A DNA stretch of 64,000 bases from NCBI RefSeq assembly GCF_004801405.1, contig NZ_SSOB01000011.1, positions 1-64,000 of the forward strand, read 5' to 3'. The notes below the pieces were generated by a model. It did not search any database. It saw only the letters and a list, made by a program, of their open reading frames with translations, and was not told the origin of the DNA. Both the position numbers and the translations under genes were made by a program. The stretch is from Cohnella fermenti. Its GTDB lineage: Bacteria > Bacillota > Bacilli > Paenibacillales > Paenibacillaceae. Shown here piece by piece: positions 9,557 to 16,960 of this stretch. The number at the start of each line of letters is the position of its first letter. Within the stretch, counting starts at the first letter, position 1.

Positions 9557-9740
9557 GTAGTCGGAATTTCATGTTTATTCATTCGTTTGGGGCGCAGACG
9601 AAGCCAACGCATATGAAATTTCACATACATTCGGCGAAATCGCGGCTGGATCGGGCAACGAATATGAAATTTCACATACATTCGGCGGAATTGCGCGGTT
9701 GGCCACGGATTGTAGTCGGAATTGCTTGCTTATTCGCTCG
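9557..9740. repeat. Alternating short intergenic repeats
   Basis: Two kinds of unit alternate. GTAGTCGGAATT followed by a variable TTATTC..TCG occurs at 9557-9585 and 9712-9740. An ATATGAAATTTCACATACAT unit ending TTCGGCG occurs at 9611-9636 and again at 9662-9687 without a change. The second unit is an imperfect palindrome. They lie in the gap between sdaAB and the DapA-like gene and contain no convincing coding frame. The unit resembles the ATGCGATTTTTCGCAT palindromes elsewhere in this window (hairpin followed by CATTCGGC), so it is probably a diverged form of the same family. Confidence 0.75.
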
Positions 9741-9869
9741 CCCCGGACAGCAGGTCAAGAGCTTCCGGTCCGCAACGATACGCGGTTTTAACTTACCGGG
9801 TTAGCTTCATTCGTTCAGCTTATATAGTTCAACTCATATAGCGTCCCGTCTTCCCGGCGTCCCATCCAC

Positions 9870-11153
9870 TTATTCGTCCGCGAGCCATTCCGCCAGCCCG
9901 GCCGCGACGAACGCGTCGTCGTTCAGGTGCGGATACATCGCATACATCCGGTCGATCTCCTCGCTCTGCCCCGGCGAGAGCTGCTCGTGCGGATTGAGGC
10001 ACCAGGTTCCCTTCATCAGGCCTTGGCGGACAAGCACCTCGTGAATGCCCGGAATGCAGCCCGCGAAGAGATGCGCCGGATCGAAGAAAGCCGCGTTCGT
10101 ATCGGTCACCTGAACGGCGCGGGTCATCCATTCCGCCGCAATCGTCTCGTGATCGCGAACGCGCTTGACTTCCTCGAGCAGCTCGACCGCCCGCCGCGTC
10201 CACACCGCCCAATGCCCGAGCAGACCTCCGACGATTTTTTTCTCCACTTGTACGCCATCCACCTCGAACCGATACGTCGTCAGCAGATCGACCACGATGT
10301 TGTCGTCGTTGCCCGTGTACAGCGCGATCTCGTCGCGACGGGAGGAGGAGATGACCGCCCTCGCCACGTCCAGCGTCTGATAACGGTTGAACGGCGCCAT
10401 CTTGATCGCGACGACGTTCGGAATGTCCGCAAGCCCCCGCCAGAACTCATAGGTGAAAATCCGGCCGCCGACGGAAGGCTGAAGATAGAAGCCGATGACC
10501 GGCATTCTCGTCGCCACCGCCCGGGTCCGCTCGAGCAAGTCGCTCTCCGTCCAGTCCTTCAGCCCGCCCATGCTCAGCAGCGCCGCGTCGTACCCATGCT
10601 TCAGCGCCACATCAACCTCTCGCAGCGCCTGCTCGGTTGGCCCGCAGATGCCGGCCACCTGGATGAACGGACGATCAAGGTTCGACTTGCGCACCTCCTC
10701 CGCCGCCATCGCCAGCACCGTCTCGAACAGATTGTGCTCGGGATCGCGAATCTCGAACTGCGTGGAATGAACGCCGACCGCGATGCCTCCGGCTCCGGAT
10801 GCGAGGTAATAGCGGGACAATGCACGCTGGCTGGCTTCGTCCAGCTTGCGCTCCTCGGTCAGCGCGAGCGGATGCGCCGGAATGACGAGCCCGTCGTGCA
10901 GCGCCGCCAGCAGCTCGGGGGACAGCTTCTTCGTCCTCTGAAGCCTTTGTTGTCCGTGCTGTCCCTGTTGTTCGTGTTGTCCTTGTTGTCCTTGTAGTCC
11001 CTGTTGTCCGTGCTGTCCCTGTTGTTCGTGCTGTCCCTGTTGTCCTTGTTGTCCGTGCTGTCCTTGTTGTCCTTGTTGTCCTTGTTGTCCCTGTTGTCCC
11101 TGTTGTTCGTGCTGTCCCTGTTGTCCTCGCTGATCTTGCATTCCTTGTGCCAT
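9870..11153 (-). CDS. DapA/N-acetylneuraminate-lyase superfamily aldolase with Gln-Gly repeat N-terminus
   Basis: 427 residues, of which about the first 75 are a low-complexity GQQGQHEQQ repeat; the catalytic TIM barrel (about 345 residues) starts near KLSPELLAALHDG. The class I aldolase fold of the dihydrodipicolinate synthase family is indicated by TEERKLDEASQRALSRYYLASGAGGIAVG, GFYLQPSVGG and the likely Schiff-base Lys in VAIKMAPFNRYQ. True DapA is about 290 residues, so this longer, more distant member is unlikely to make dihydrodipicolinate; sugar-acid or 2-keto-acid aldolase/dehydratase chemistry is more likely. The ATG at 11153 is only 3 bp after the epimerase stop, so they are co-transcribed. 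The repeat tract makes the real start uncertain; initiation inside it is possible. Confidence 0.8.
   Translation of the reverse strand: MAQGMQDQRGQQGQHEQQGQQGQQGQQGQQGQHGQQGQQGQHEQQGQHGQQGLQGQQGQHEQQGQHGQQRLQRTKKLSPELLAALHDGLVIPAHPLALTEERKLDEASQRALSRYYLASGAGGIAVGVHSTQFEIRDPEHNLFETVLAMAAEEVRKSNLDRPFIQVAGICGPTEQALREVDVALKHGYDAALLSMGGLKDWTESDLLERTRAVATRMPVIGFYLQPSVGGRIFTYEFWRGLADIPNVVAIKMAPFNRYQTLDVARAVISSSRRDEIALYTGNDDNIVVDLLTTYRFEVDGVQVEKKIVGGLLGHWAVWTRRAVELLEEVKRVRDHETIAAEWMTRAVQVTDTNAAFFDPAHLFAGCIPGIHEVLVRQGLMKGTWCLNPHEQLSPGQSEEIDRMYAMYPHLNDDAFVAAGLAEWLADE
10944..11127 (-). repeat. Coding minisatellite (Gln-Gly-rich)
   Basis: About 180 bp of near-tandem 9-bp units (on the plus strand TGTTGTCC with CTGTTGTTCG variants) arranged in higher-order blocks. 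They encode the GQQ/GQH/EQQ repeats at the N-terminus of the DapA-family protein. All units keep a multiple of three, so changes in copy number would not break the frame. Confidence 0.9.
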
Positions 11154-11156
11154 CGC

Positions 11157-12173
11157 TCAGAAGTTCCCCTTTCTCTCCTGGAAGTGAGTCGGCTTGTTCC
11201 ACGTCGCGCCGCCCTCCTGCACCCACTCGGCCGTCCAGTCGATCATCTGCAGCAGCGGCACGCGCGGGTAGCCGAACAGTTGGTGCGACTTGGTCGCATT
11301 GTTCAGCAGCGCCGTCTCCGATTCCGTTCCCGTGAACAGCGCTTCCTTGCCGAGGCGCCTCGCGAATTCCTTCGCCGCCCAACGGATCGACATCGTCTCC
11401 GGTCCCGTGATGTTGATGACGGTCGGCGGGCTGCTGCACTGCGTCAGACAGCGGATCGCCATCGCGTTGGCGTCGCCCTGCCAGATGACGTTCGCGTAGC
11501 CCATCGTCAGATCGATCTCGCGGCCTTCGTTGACCGCCTTCGCCAGCTCGAGCAGCACGCCGTAGCGCATGTCGATCGCGTAATTCAGCCGGTACATCGT
11601 CATCGGCGTGCCGTTCTTGTGCGAGTGATACTCGAAGATCCGCTCGCGGCCGAGCGTCGACTGCGCATATTCGCCAAGCGGCTCCGGAGCGACCTGTTCG
11701 GATGCCCCGCCGCTGGCGACCGGCTGGAACGGATAGATGTTGCCCGAGGAGAAAACAACGATGCGAGACTCCTTGAACTTCTCCGCGACGCGCCCCGGCA
11801 GGTACGCATTCATCGCCCAGGTGAAGTGCTCCCGCCCCTTCGTCCCGAACTTGTTGCCCGCCATGTAGATGACGTTCTCGACGTTCGGCAGCGCGCGAAG
11901 CGCATCGTCGTCCAGCAGCTCGCAGGAGATCGTCTCGACGCCCGCTTCCTCCAGCTCCCGGCGAGCCTCGTCATTGGAGAACCTCGATACGCCGATCACC
12001 CGTTTATGCAGCCCGCCCTCGCGGATCGCGTTCTTTGCGAGCCTGGCGAGACTCGGACCCATTTTGCCGCCGACGCCCAGCAGCACGATATCGCCCGGGA
12101 TGTTCGCCAGGTCCCGCACCAGCGCTTCGGACGGCTCCGCCAGCTTCGCTTCCAATTGTTCGATCGTTCTCAT
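11157..12173 (-). CDS. NAD-dependent epimerase/dehydratase family protein (extended SDR)
   Basis: About 338 residues from the ATG at 12173, which has GAAGGGAG 8 nt upstream; a start 51 bp further up lacks a ribosome site. The Rossmann motif is ILLGVGGKMGPSLA near residue 30, followed by RVIGVSRFS and VIYMAGNKFG. The usual YxxxK looks rearranged (SSGNIYPF, then ..YAQSTLGRERIFEY), so it may be a divergent epimerase or a binding-type SDR. It sits directly upstream of the DapA-like aldolase and downstream of the GGDEF-like regulator; together these suggest catabolism of a sugar acid or lactone. A TAAAGAC dyad in its leader is a candidate operator. Confidence 0.85.
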   Translation of the reverse strand: MRTIEQLEAKLAEPSEALVRDLANIPGDIVLLGVGGKMGPSLARLAKNAIREGGLHKRVIGVSRFSNDEARRELEEAGVETISCELLDDDALRALPNVENVIYMAGNKFGTKGREHFTWAMNAYLPGRVAEKFKESRIVVFSSGNIYPFQPVASGGASEQVAPEPLGEYAQSTLGRERIFEYHSHKNGTPMTMYRLNYAIDMRYGVLLELAKAVNEGREIDLTMGYANVIWQGDANAMAIRCLTQCSSPPTVINITGPETMSIRWAAKEFARRLGKEALFTGTESETALLNNATKSHQLFGYPRVPLLQMIDWTAEWVQEGGATWNKPTHFQERKGNF

Positions 12174-12230
12174 TCGTCCAGCTCCCTTCGTGTCCGTTGC
12201 CCTGCTATCAGCATACGTCTCCAAGGGATA

Positions 12231-12257
12231 TAAAGACAGGAGATTAAATCGTCTTTA
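12231..12257. promoter_or_regulatory. Candidate operator dyad upstream of the epimerase/aldolase pair
   Basis: The perfect inverted repeat TAAAGAC-N13-GTCTTTA has 7-bp arms. It sits in the 100-bp gap between the regulator stop (12274) and the epimerase start (12173), overlapping the AT-rich stretch that would hold a promoter (TTTAAAG ... TTTATA). Assigning it to the neighbouring regulator is an inference. Confidence 0.5.
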
Positions 12258-12273
12258 AATAGAGCGGAACAGC

Positions 12274-13590
12274 CTACAGCGACTTGCCCATCAGAAAAGT
12301 AAACCGGTAAACCTGACGCGGACGGCCCTTCGGCATCTTCTCGTACCCGGCGATGTCCACCAGGCGGCCGTCGATCCACTGAAGCAATAGGCGGTGGGCG
12401 CTGCGGACGGTGATGCCGAGCAGCTCGGCCAGCTCATGCACCTTGTACTCGTACTTGCCGGTCTTCGCCATGTGCTGCAGCAGCTTGCTCAGGTACGCGC
12501 TCGTCATGCCGGCTTCCTCCGCCCGCTTGATCAGCTCCGCATCGGTCGGCGAGAGGATCGCCTGCACCGGGTCCGCCATCTCGAGCGGCCCGATCAGCGT
12601 CGCGTCCTCGCGGATGATGAAGCATGCGTTGCCTCCCGCCTCCTTCGCCTTGCGCAACGCGCTGCGGGCGTTCGTCCCGGCATCGTTCGCCGACGTGCCG
12701 AAGCCGATCCCGACGCTGAGCGAGAGACCGTAGCTCGTATAGGCGTCCTTGGCCAGCGGAATCGTCTTATAGCCGCCGGTCTCCCTCTCGAAGATGCCTC
12801 TTGTGGTGAGAAAAAGATATTCGTCGCCGCCCAGAGCCGTCAGGTACCCATCGAGCAGCTCCACGTAGTTCAGCACCATGCGGTGGATGTCCAGCTTCAG
12901 CTTCTGCACCTCGTGCTCGCTTGTCCGCTTCATCGCGAGCTTGCCGAAGTCGTCCACGTTGATCATCCCGACGACGATCTGCGACTCCTTGCCGCGGCGC
13001 GATTCGGTCGACAGCAAGGCCCGCTCCAGAATAACGATGATGTCCTGATCCGAGGGCGCGATTCGCTCGCACGGGATCGCCAGCTCCTGCAGCCGCTTCG
13101 CCGCCTGCTCCGCGCCCGTGAACGCCGCCCGGCATTGGCCGGACTCGGCAAGCTGTCGGTGATACGCAACCAACTGCTCGGGGGAAGCGTACGCCGGACC
13201 GTCGTAGACGAACACCTTCGTCTCCTCGAGCCCCAGATCGGTCAGCGTGCGCATGACCATCGCCTTCGTCAGCGAATCGACGGAGATGCCGCCGTCAAGC
13301 CTCCCCGCGCGGAACGCGGCGAACAGCGCCTTGTACAACCCCGCCCCGTTCAGCGGCACATGGAACGTCGGCACGCTCGGTGCGGCGCTCAGCTTCACCG
13401 CCCGGCCGGGCAGCGCGCCGGACAGCACAAGCGCCTCGACCTCAGGGCCGACTTCCTCTGCGGCTTGAACGGCCTCGCGCTCGTTCGCCGCCGCCCGAGC
13501 GACCGGCTCGAACGTCGGGAACGACTTGATCACCCGCAGGACTTGCCCAATGAACGCTTCCGTTCCGATAATTCCGACTTTGATTCGCAT
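12274..13590 (-). CDS. Transcriptional regulator with degenerate GGDEF-like domain and C-terminal HTH
   Basis: 438 residues from ATG 13590, preceded by GGAAGGGAG at 9 nt. Residues 1-190 form an alpha/beta sensor region (IGTEAFIGQVLRVIKSFP; VFVYDGPAYASPEQLVAY) resembling the PrpR-N type fold. Residues about 200-330 resemble a GGDEF/GTP-cyclohydrolase-III domain: MINVDDFGKLA, LTALGGDEYLF (254-258 is GGDEY, not GGDEF) and SLSVGIGFGTSANDA...ARSALRKAKEAGGN. The last about 75 residues (KVHELAELLGITVRSAHRLLLQWI) are a winged-helix-like reader. It is probably a ligand-responsive regulator; loss of cyclase activity is likely but unproven. It has its own promoter overlapping the end of the LacI gene and lies directly upstream of the epimerase/aldolase genes. 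Confidence 0.75.
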   Translation of the reverse strand: MRIKVGIIGTEAFIGQVLRVIKSFPTFEPVARAAANEREAVQAAEEVGPEVEALVLSGALPGRAVKLSAAPSVPTFHVPLNGAGLYKALFAAFRAGRLDGGISVDSLTKAMVMRTLTDLGLEETKVFVYDGPAYASPEQLVAYHRQLAESGQCRAAFTGAEQAAKRLQELAIPCERIAPSDQDIIVILERALLSTESRRGKESQIVVGMINVDDFGKLAMKRTSEHEVQKLKLDIHRMVLNYVELLDGYLTALGGDEYLFLTTRGIFERETGGYKTIPLAKDAYTSYGLSLSVGIGFGTSANDAGTNARSALRKAKEAGGNACFIIREDATLIGPLEMADPVQAILSPTDAELIKRAEEAGMTSAYLSKLLQHMAKTGKYEYKVHELAELLGITVRSAHRLLLQWIDGRLVDIAGYEKMPKGRPRQVYRFTFLMGKSL

Positions 13591-13668
13591 GAAGCGAGGC
13601 TCCCTTCCGGCCTCCGCGGAGCGGACGGCCGACCACACATTCCGAATTTCAAGCTTGCTATGGAATCT

Positions 13669-13698
13669 ATCATACTTGAATAGGCGCAAGAGGTTCAA
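13669..13698 (-). promoter_or_regulatory. Promoter of the GGDEF-like regulator
   Basis: On the minus strand TTGAAC (13698-13693) and TATGAT (13674-13669) are separated by 18 bp. The -35 overlaps the stop codon of the upstream LacI gene, so the regulator can be transcribed independently of the maltose operon. Confidence 0.6.
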
Positions 13699-14738
13699 GG
13701 AGCCGAGGCGGGCGGCTTCACTCCCAGCGTCGATTCCCTTGCGACCAGGCGATGCGGGACGATCCGCGATCGGGGAGTGGGAGCTTCTCCCTCGCAGAGC
13801 CGCAGCAGCAGATCGACCGACGCGGTGCCGATCTGGTCGATGCCGACGTCCAGGCTTGTCAAGGAAGGGATCGTCCAATCGGCTATGGAGCTGCTGTTGA
13901 ACGCGACCAGCGCCAGCCGCTCCGGCACGGGAACGCGCAATTCGACGAGCGTGCGGAGCACGAAGATGCCGAGCCGATCGTCTCCGACGATGAGCGCGGT
14001 AGGCGGATTCGGCTGCCCCAGGAACAGAGACAGCGTGCGAAGGGCGCCGAACGACAACCCGTCGCCTTCGAGCAGCCACATCTCCGCGGGCTCGACGCCG
14101 ATCTCCCTCAGCGCCTGCTCGTAGCCTTCGAGCCGATCCCACGACGAGGTCAAGCCCCGCGGCCCGAGGACGAAGCCGATCCGGGCATGGCCCAGCTCCG
14201 CAAGATGGCGGACGGCCTCCCTCGCTGCGAGCCGGTTATCCGTGTCGACGGAAGGCACTCGCTCCCGGAACTGATGCCTTCCGATCCGAACGAACGGAAG
14301 GGACGACTCCTCAAGCCGATCGAGAAGCGGATCGTCCTCGCCCGAGCCGAACAGAACAACGCCGTCCACCCGCTTCCCCTGAAGGAGACGATCCAGCGAG
14401 GACAGCTCCTCGAGCATCGATTCCCCGCTCGCCAGCAGCAGATCGTAGCCGGAGCGCGCAGCCCGGGAACCGATGCCGCGGAGAAGCTCGGGCAGCAGCG
14501 CATGGGAATCCCCGTACGCCGCCGTGCGGGACAGCATGATGCCCAGCCTCCCGCTGGCGCCGTTAACGAGCCCGCGGGCCGCTGAGTTGGGATAATAGTC
14601 CAACTCAGCCAGCGCCCGACGGACCCTCCGCCTCGTCTCTTCGCTGATCCTCCCCTCGTCCGACAGAACTCGCGATACGGTAGAAGGAGCGACTCTTGCC
14701 CGCCTGGCCACCTGCCGGATCGTGACGGGTCGCTTCAT
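13695..14738 (-). CDS. LacI-family transcriptional regulator of the maltose-type operon
   Basis: 347 residues. The N-terminal LacI HTH is complete (VTIRQVARRARVAPSTVSRVLSDEGRISEETRRRVRRAL) and the rest is the periplasmic-binding-like effector domain (GVVLFGSGEDD, PSVDTDNRLAAREAVRHLAELGHARIGFV). It is the last gene of the importer operon; its ATG overlaps the end of the second permease gene (ATGA), so it is made with the transporter it probably controls. The expected target is the AAGCGCTT palindrome inside the operon promoter at 18453-18460. The inducer is probably a maltodextrin, judged only from the transporter type. Confidence 0.9.
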   Translation of the reverse strand: MKRPVTIRQVARRARVAPSTVSRVLSDEGRISEETRRRVRRALAELDYYPNSAARGLVNGASGRLGIMLSRTAAYGDSHALLPELLRGIGSRAARSGYDLLLASGESMLEELSSLDRLLQGKRVDGVVLFGSGEDDPLLDRLEESSLPFVRIGRHQFRERVPSVDTDNRLAAREAVRHLAELGHARIGFVLGPRGLTSSWDRLEGYEQALREIGVEPAEMWLLEGDGLSFGALRTLSLFLGQPNPPTALIVGDDRLGIFVLRTLVELRVPVPERLALVAFNSSSIADWTIPSLTSLDVGIDQIGTASVDLLLRLCEGEAPTPRSRIVPHRLVARESTLGVKPPASAP

Positions 14739-15568
14739 CCCTTCGTCGCCCCTGCCGTCAAGCCTTCGACGAGGTAGCGCTGCAGGAACAGGAACAGAAG
14801 CGTTACCGGAACCGCAACGAGCACGGCGCCCGACGCGAACAGCGTAAACTCCGTCGAATTGCGTTGGCTGACCATCTTGTACAGCCCGACGGCGAGCGTG
14901 CGCTTCTCTTCCGTTCTCAAGATCAGGTCGGCGAAGATGAAGTCGACGAACGCCCCGTTAAAAATCATCAGGCTGGCATAGGTAAGCATCGGCGTGGACA
15001 GGGGGACGATTACGGCGAGGAACACCTTCATGTGGCTCGCGCCGTCGATCCTCGCCGCATCCTCCAGGCTTCGCGGGATCGTGTCGAAGAAGCCCTTGGC
15101 CACGAACATGTTCGCAATGATCGAGCCGGAGCTGTACACCAGAATAAGCGCCCCGTGCGAATCGAGCAGGCCGATCGCGTTGAGCATGACGAAGATGGCG
15201 ATCATCGCCATGAAGCCGGGGAACATCTGAAGCACGAGAAAGGCTTTAAGCGTCGCCTTGCGGCCGACGAACCGGTACCGCGAGATGGCGTAAGCGGATA
15301 TCAGCAGCAGGAATGTCCCGAGCACCGTCGAGCATACCGCCACCTTAAGCGTGTTCAGGAACCAACGGGGATACATCGTCGTCTCGAACAGGTCCCGGTA
15401 ATGCGCCAAGGTCATCTCGTGCGGAATCAGCGTATCGCTGTACAGGCTGTTCCCTTCCTTCAGCGAGGAGAGAACGATCCACAGCGCCGGATACAAGCTT
15501 ATGAAGGTCAAGAGGACGAGAATGGCGTACGTCAGCAGCAGCTTCCCGCGATCCGCGAATCGGCTCAT
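14735..15568 (-). CDS. malG: Sugar ABC transporter permease, MalG type
   Basis: About 277 residues from ATG 15568, which overlaps the TGA of the upstream permease (ATGA); the longer frame start lies inside the neighbour and is unlikely. Six membrane spans are expected from the hydrophobic pattern. The EAA-type cytoplasmic loop that contacts the ATPase is visible as LEDAARIDGASHMKVFLAVIVPLSTP. The protein imports oligosaccharide with the MalF-type partner. The C-terminal FLFLQRYLVEGLTAGATKG is the characteristic MalG ending. No ATPase gene is present, so a shared MsmX/MsmK-type ATPase encoded elsewhere is presumably used. Confidence 0.92.
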   Translation of the reverse strand: MSRFADRGKLLLTYAILVLLTFISLYPALWIVLSSLKEGNSLYSDTLIPHEMTLAHYRDLFETTMYPRWFLNTLKVAVCSTVLGTFLLLISAYAISRYRFVGRKATLKAFLVLQMFPGFMAMIAIFVMLNAIGLLDSHGALILVYSSGSIIANMFVAKGFFDTIPRSLEDAARIDGASHMKVFLAVIVPLSTPMLTYASLMIFNGAFVDFIFADLILRTEEKRTLAVGLYKMVSQRNSTEFTLFASGAVLVAVPVTLLFLFLQRYLVEGLTAGATKG

Positions 15569-16872
15569 TGAATCATGTCCTCCTCCCGGTAAGATCTCGT
15601 GCGCGTATAGCTCCATATGGAGAGCGAGCCGACAATCAGGAAGATAAAAATACCGATGACGGACGCGAAGCTGAATTGCGACTGGTTGAGCGCGAGCTTG
15701 TACAGCCAGGTCACGAGCAAGTCCGTATGCCCGGCGAATTGATAATGGATGTTGACCGGCTCCCCGTTCGTCAGCAAGTAAATGACGTTGAAGTTGTTGA
15801 TATTGCCCGCGAACTGCATGATGAGAATCGGCGCCGTCGAGAAGAGCACCATCGGCATCGTGATATAGCGCAGCCTATGATAGGCTCCCGCGCCGTCCGC
15901 GTCCGCCGCCTCGTACAGGTCCTTGGGAATTGTCGTCAACACGCCGAAGGCCAGAATCATCGAGATCGGAATTCCGATCCACATGTTGACCATCAGGACG
16001 GTCGCCTTCGCCCAGAACGGGTCGGTCAGCCAGGGCAATCCGCCAAGCCCCATTCTCCGCAAGTAATCGTTGATCGGTCCGAATTGATTGTTGAACATGT
16101 TCCTCATGACCAATAACGAGACCATGTTCGGGATCGCGAACGGGATGATCAGCGCCGTTCTCCAGAACTTCTTGAACCGGACGCGCGGCTGGTGAATCAG
16201 AACCGCGACCAGAATTCCCCCGACATAGGTCGTCGCCGTGGCGATGACCGCCCATACGACGGTCCACAGAAGAACTCCTCCGAACGTATGGCTCCATTGC
16301 CGCAAGCGCAGCATCTTCGAGAAGTTGTCCAGGCCGACCCAATCGACCAGCTTGGCCGGCGGCAGAATCGGGTCCGCATAGTTCGTGAAGGCGATCAGAA
16401 TCGAGAAGACCAGCGGCAGAACGGTTAGAAAAGAAATCGAGACGAACGCCGGAAGCAGAACAAGATACGCGAAGTTCCTCTGCCCCATAGAAGAGAGCGA
16501 CTGCTTGAAGCTGCGCGCTGCTCCTCCTGCCTCTACCGCTTTGGCCACGAGATAAGCGTCCCTGATATTGAGCACGTAGAAAAAAACGAACAGCAGCGCC
16601 GCAACCAGCGCGACGAGCCCCCGGATCATCATGAAGATGGAGTGGTCGCCTTCCACCATCTTCGTCAGCTTCCCGACCTTCACGAAGCCGGTAGGCTGGG
16701 TGCCGAGCGTAATCAATCCCTTTAATTCATCCGCCAGCCCGAAGATCAGGGCGTACAGACCGGCGGCTCCCAAGGCGGCGAATACGAAGCCTTTGATCCA
16801 CTGGCGATTGCTCCATTGCCCCAATCCGCACAGAAGAGCGGACAGAATCGCCGCCGCGGCAGGTTTCCTCAT
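15565..16872 (-). CDS. malF: Sugar ABC transporter permease, MalF type, with N-terminal extra membrane segments
   Basis: 435 residues from ATG 16872, which has a near-perfect AAGGAGGG site; a start 21 bp further up has none. The first about 120 residues add hydrophobic segments (AAAAILSALLCGLGQWSNRQWIKGFVFAALGAAGLYALIFG) before the usual permease core, as in Gram-positive MalF/MalC proteins. The core contains VFSILIAFTNY and the EAA loop KDLYEAADADGAGAYHRLRYITMPM. It lies between the binding-protein and MalG-type genes and overlaps the latter. Confidence 0.92.
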   Translation of the reverse strand: MRKPAAAAILSALLCGLGQWSNRQWIKGFVFAALGAAGLYALIFGLADELKGLITLGTQPTGFVKVGKLTKMVEGDHSIFMMIRGLVALVAALLFVFFYVLNIRDAYLVAKAVEAGGAARSFKQSLSSMGQRNFAYLVLLPAFVSISFLTVLPLVFSILIAFTNYADPILPPAKLVDWVGLDNFSKMLRLRQWSHTFGGVLLWTVVWAVIATATTYVGGILVAVLIHQPRVRFKKFWRTALIIPFAIPNMVSLLVMRNMFNNQFGPINDYLRRMGLGGLPWLTDPFWAKATVLMVNMWIGIPISMILAFGVLTTIPKDLYEAADADGAGAYHRLRYITMPMVLFSTAPILIMQFAGNINNFNVIYLLTNGEPVNIHYQFAGHTDLLVTWLYKLALNQSQFSFASVIGIFIFLIVGSLSIWSYTRTRSYREEDMIQ

Positions 16873-16913
16873 GCTTTGTCCCTCCTTGCCCAACGGGCAC
16901 GGCGTGGAGACAT

Positions 16914-16943
16914 CCCCGTTCGCGGCCTCGGCCGAGAACGGGG
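16914..16943 (-). other. Intercistronic GC-rich hairpin after the binding-protein gene
   Basis: CCCCGTTC and GAACGGGG enclose a second CGGCC/GGCCG stem, giving an almost fully paired 30-nt hairpin with no T tract. It lies between the binding-protein stop (16961) and the permease start (16872). Such hairpins are known to stabilise or process malE-type mRNA so that more binding protein than permease is made. Confidence 0.75.
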
Positions 16944-16960
16944 ACCGCTCCCGCCCCCGC

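Noticed and set aside
9829..9869. Terminator for the epimerase/aldolase pair
   Set aside because: Only a weak GGACGCCGGG/GGGACGC direct repeat is visible, with no stem plus T tract.
13591..14142. N-terminal extension of the GGDEF-like regulator frame up to 14142
   Set aside because: It lies antisense to nothing but runs through the LacI gene in another frame; the extension is Arg/Ala-rich out-of-frame translation. The ATG at 13590 has a proper ribosome site.
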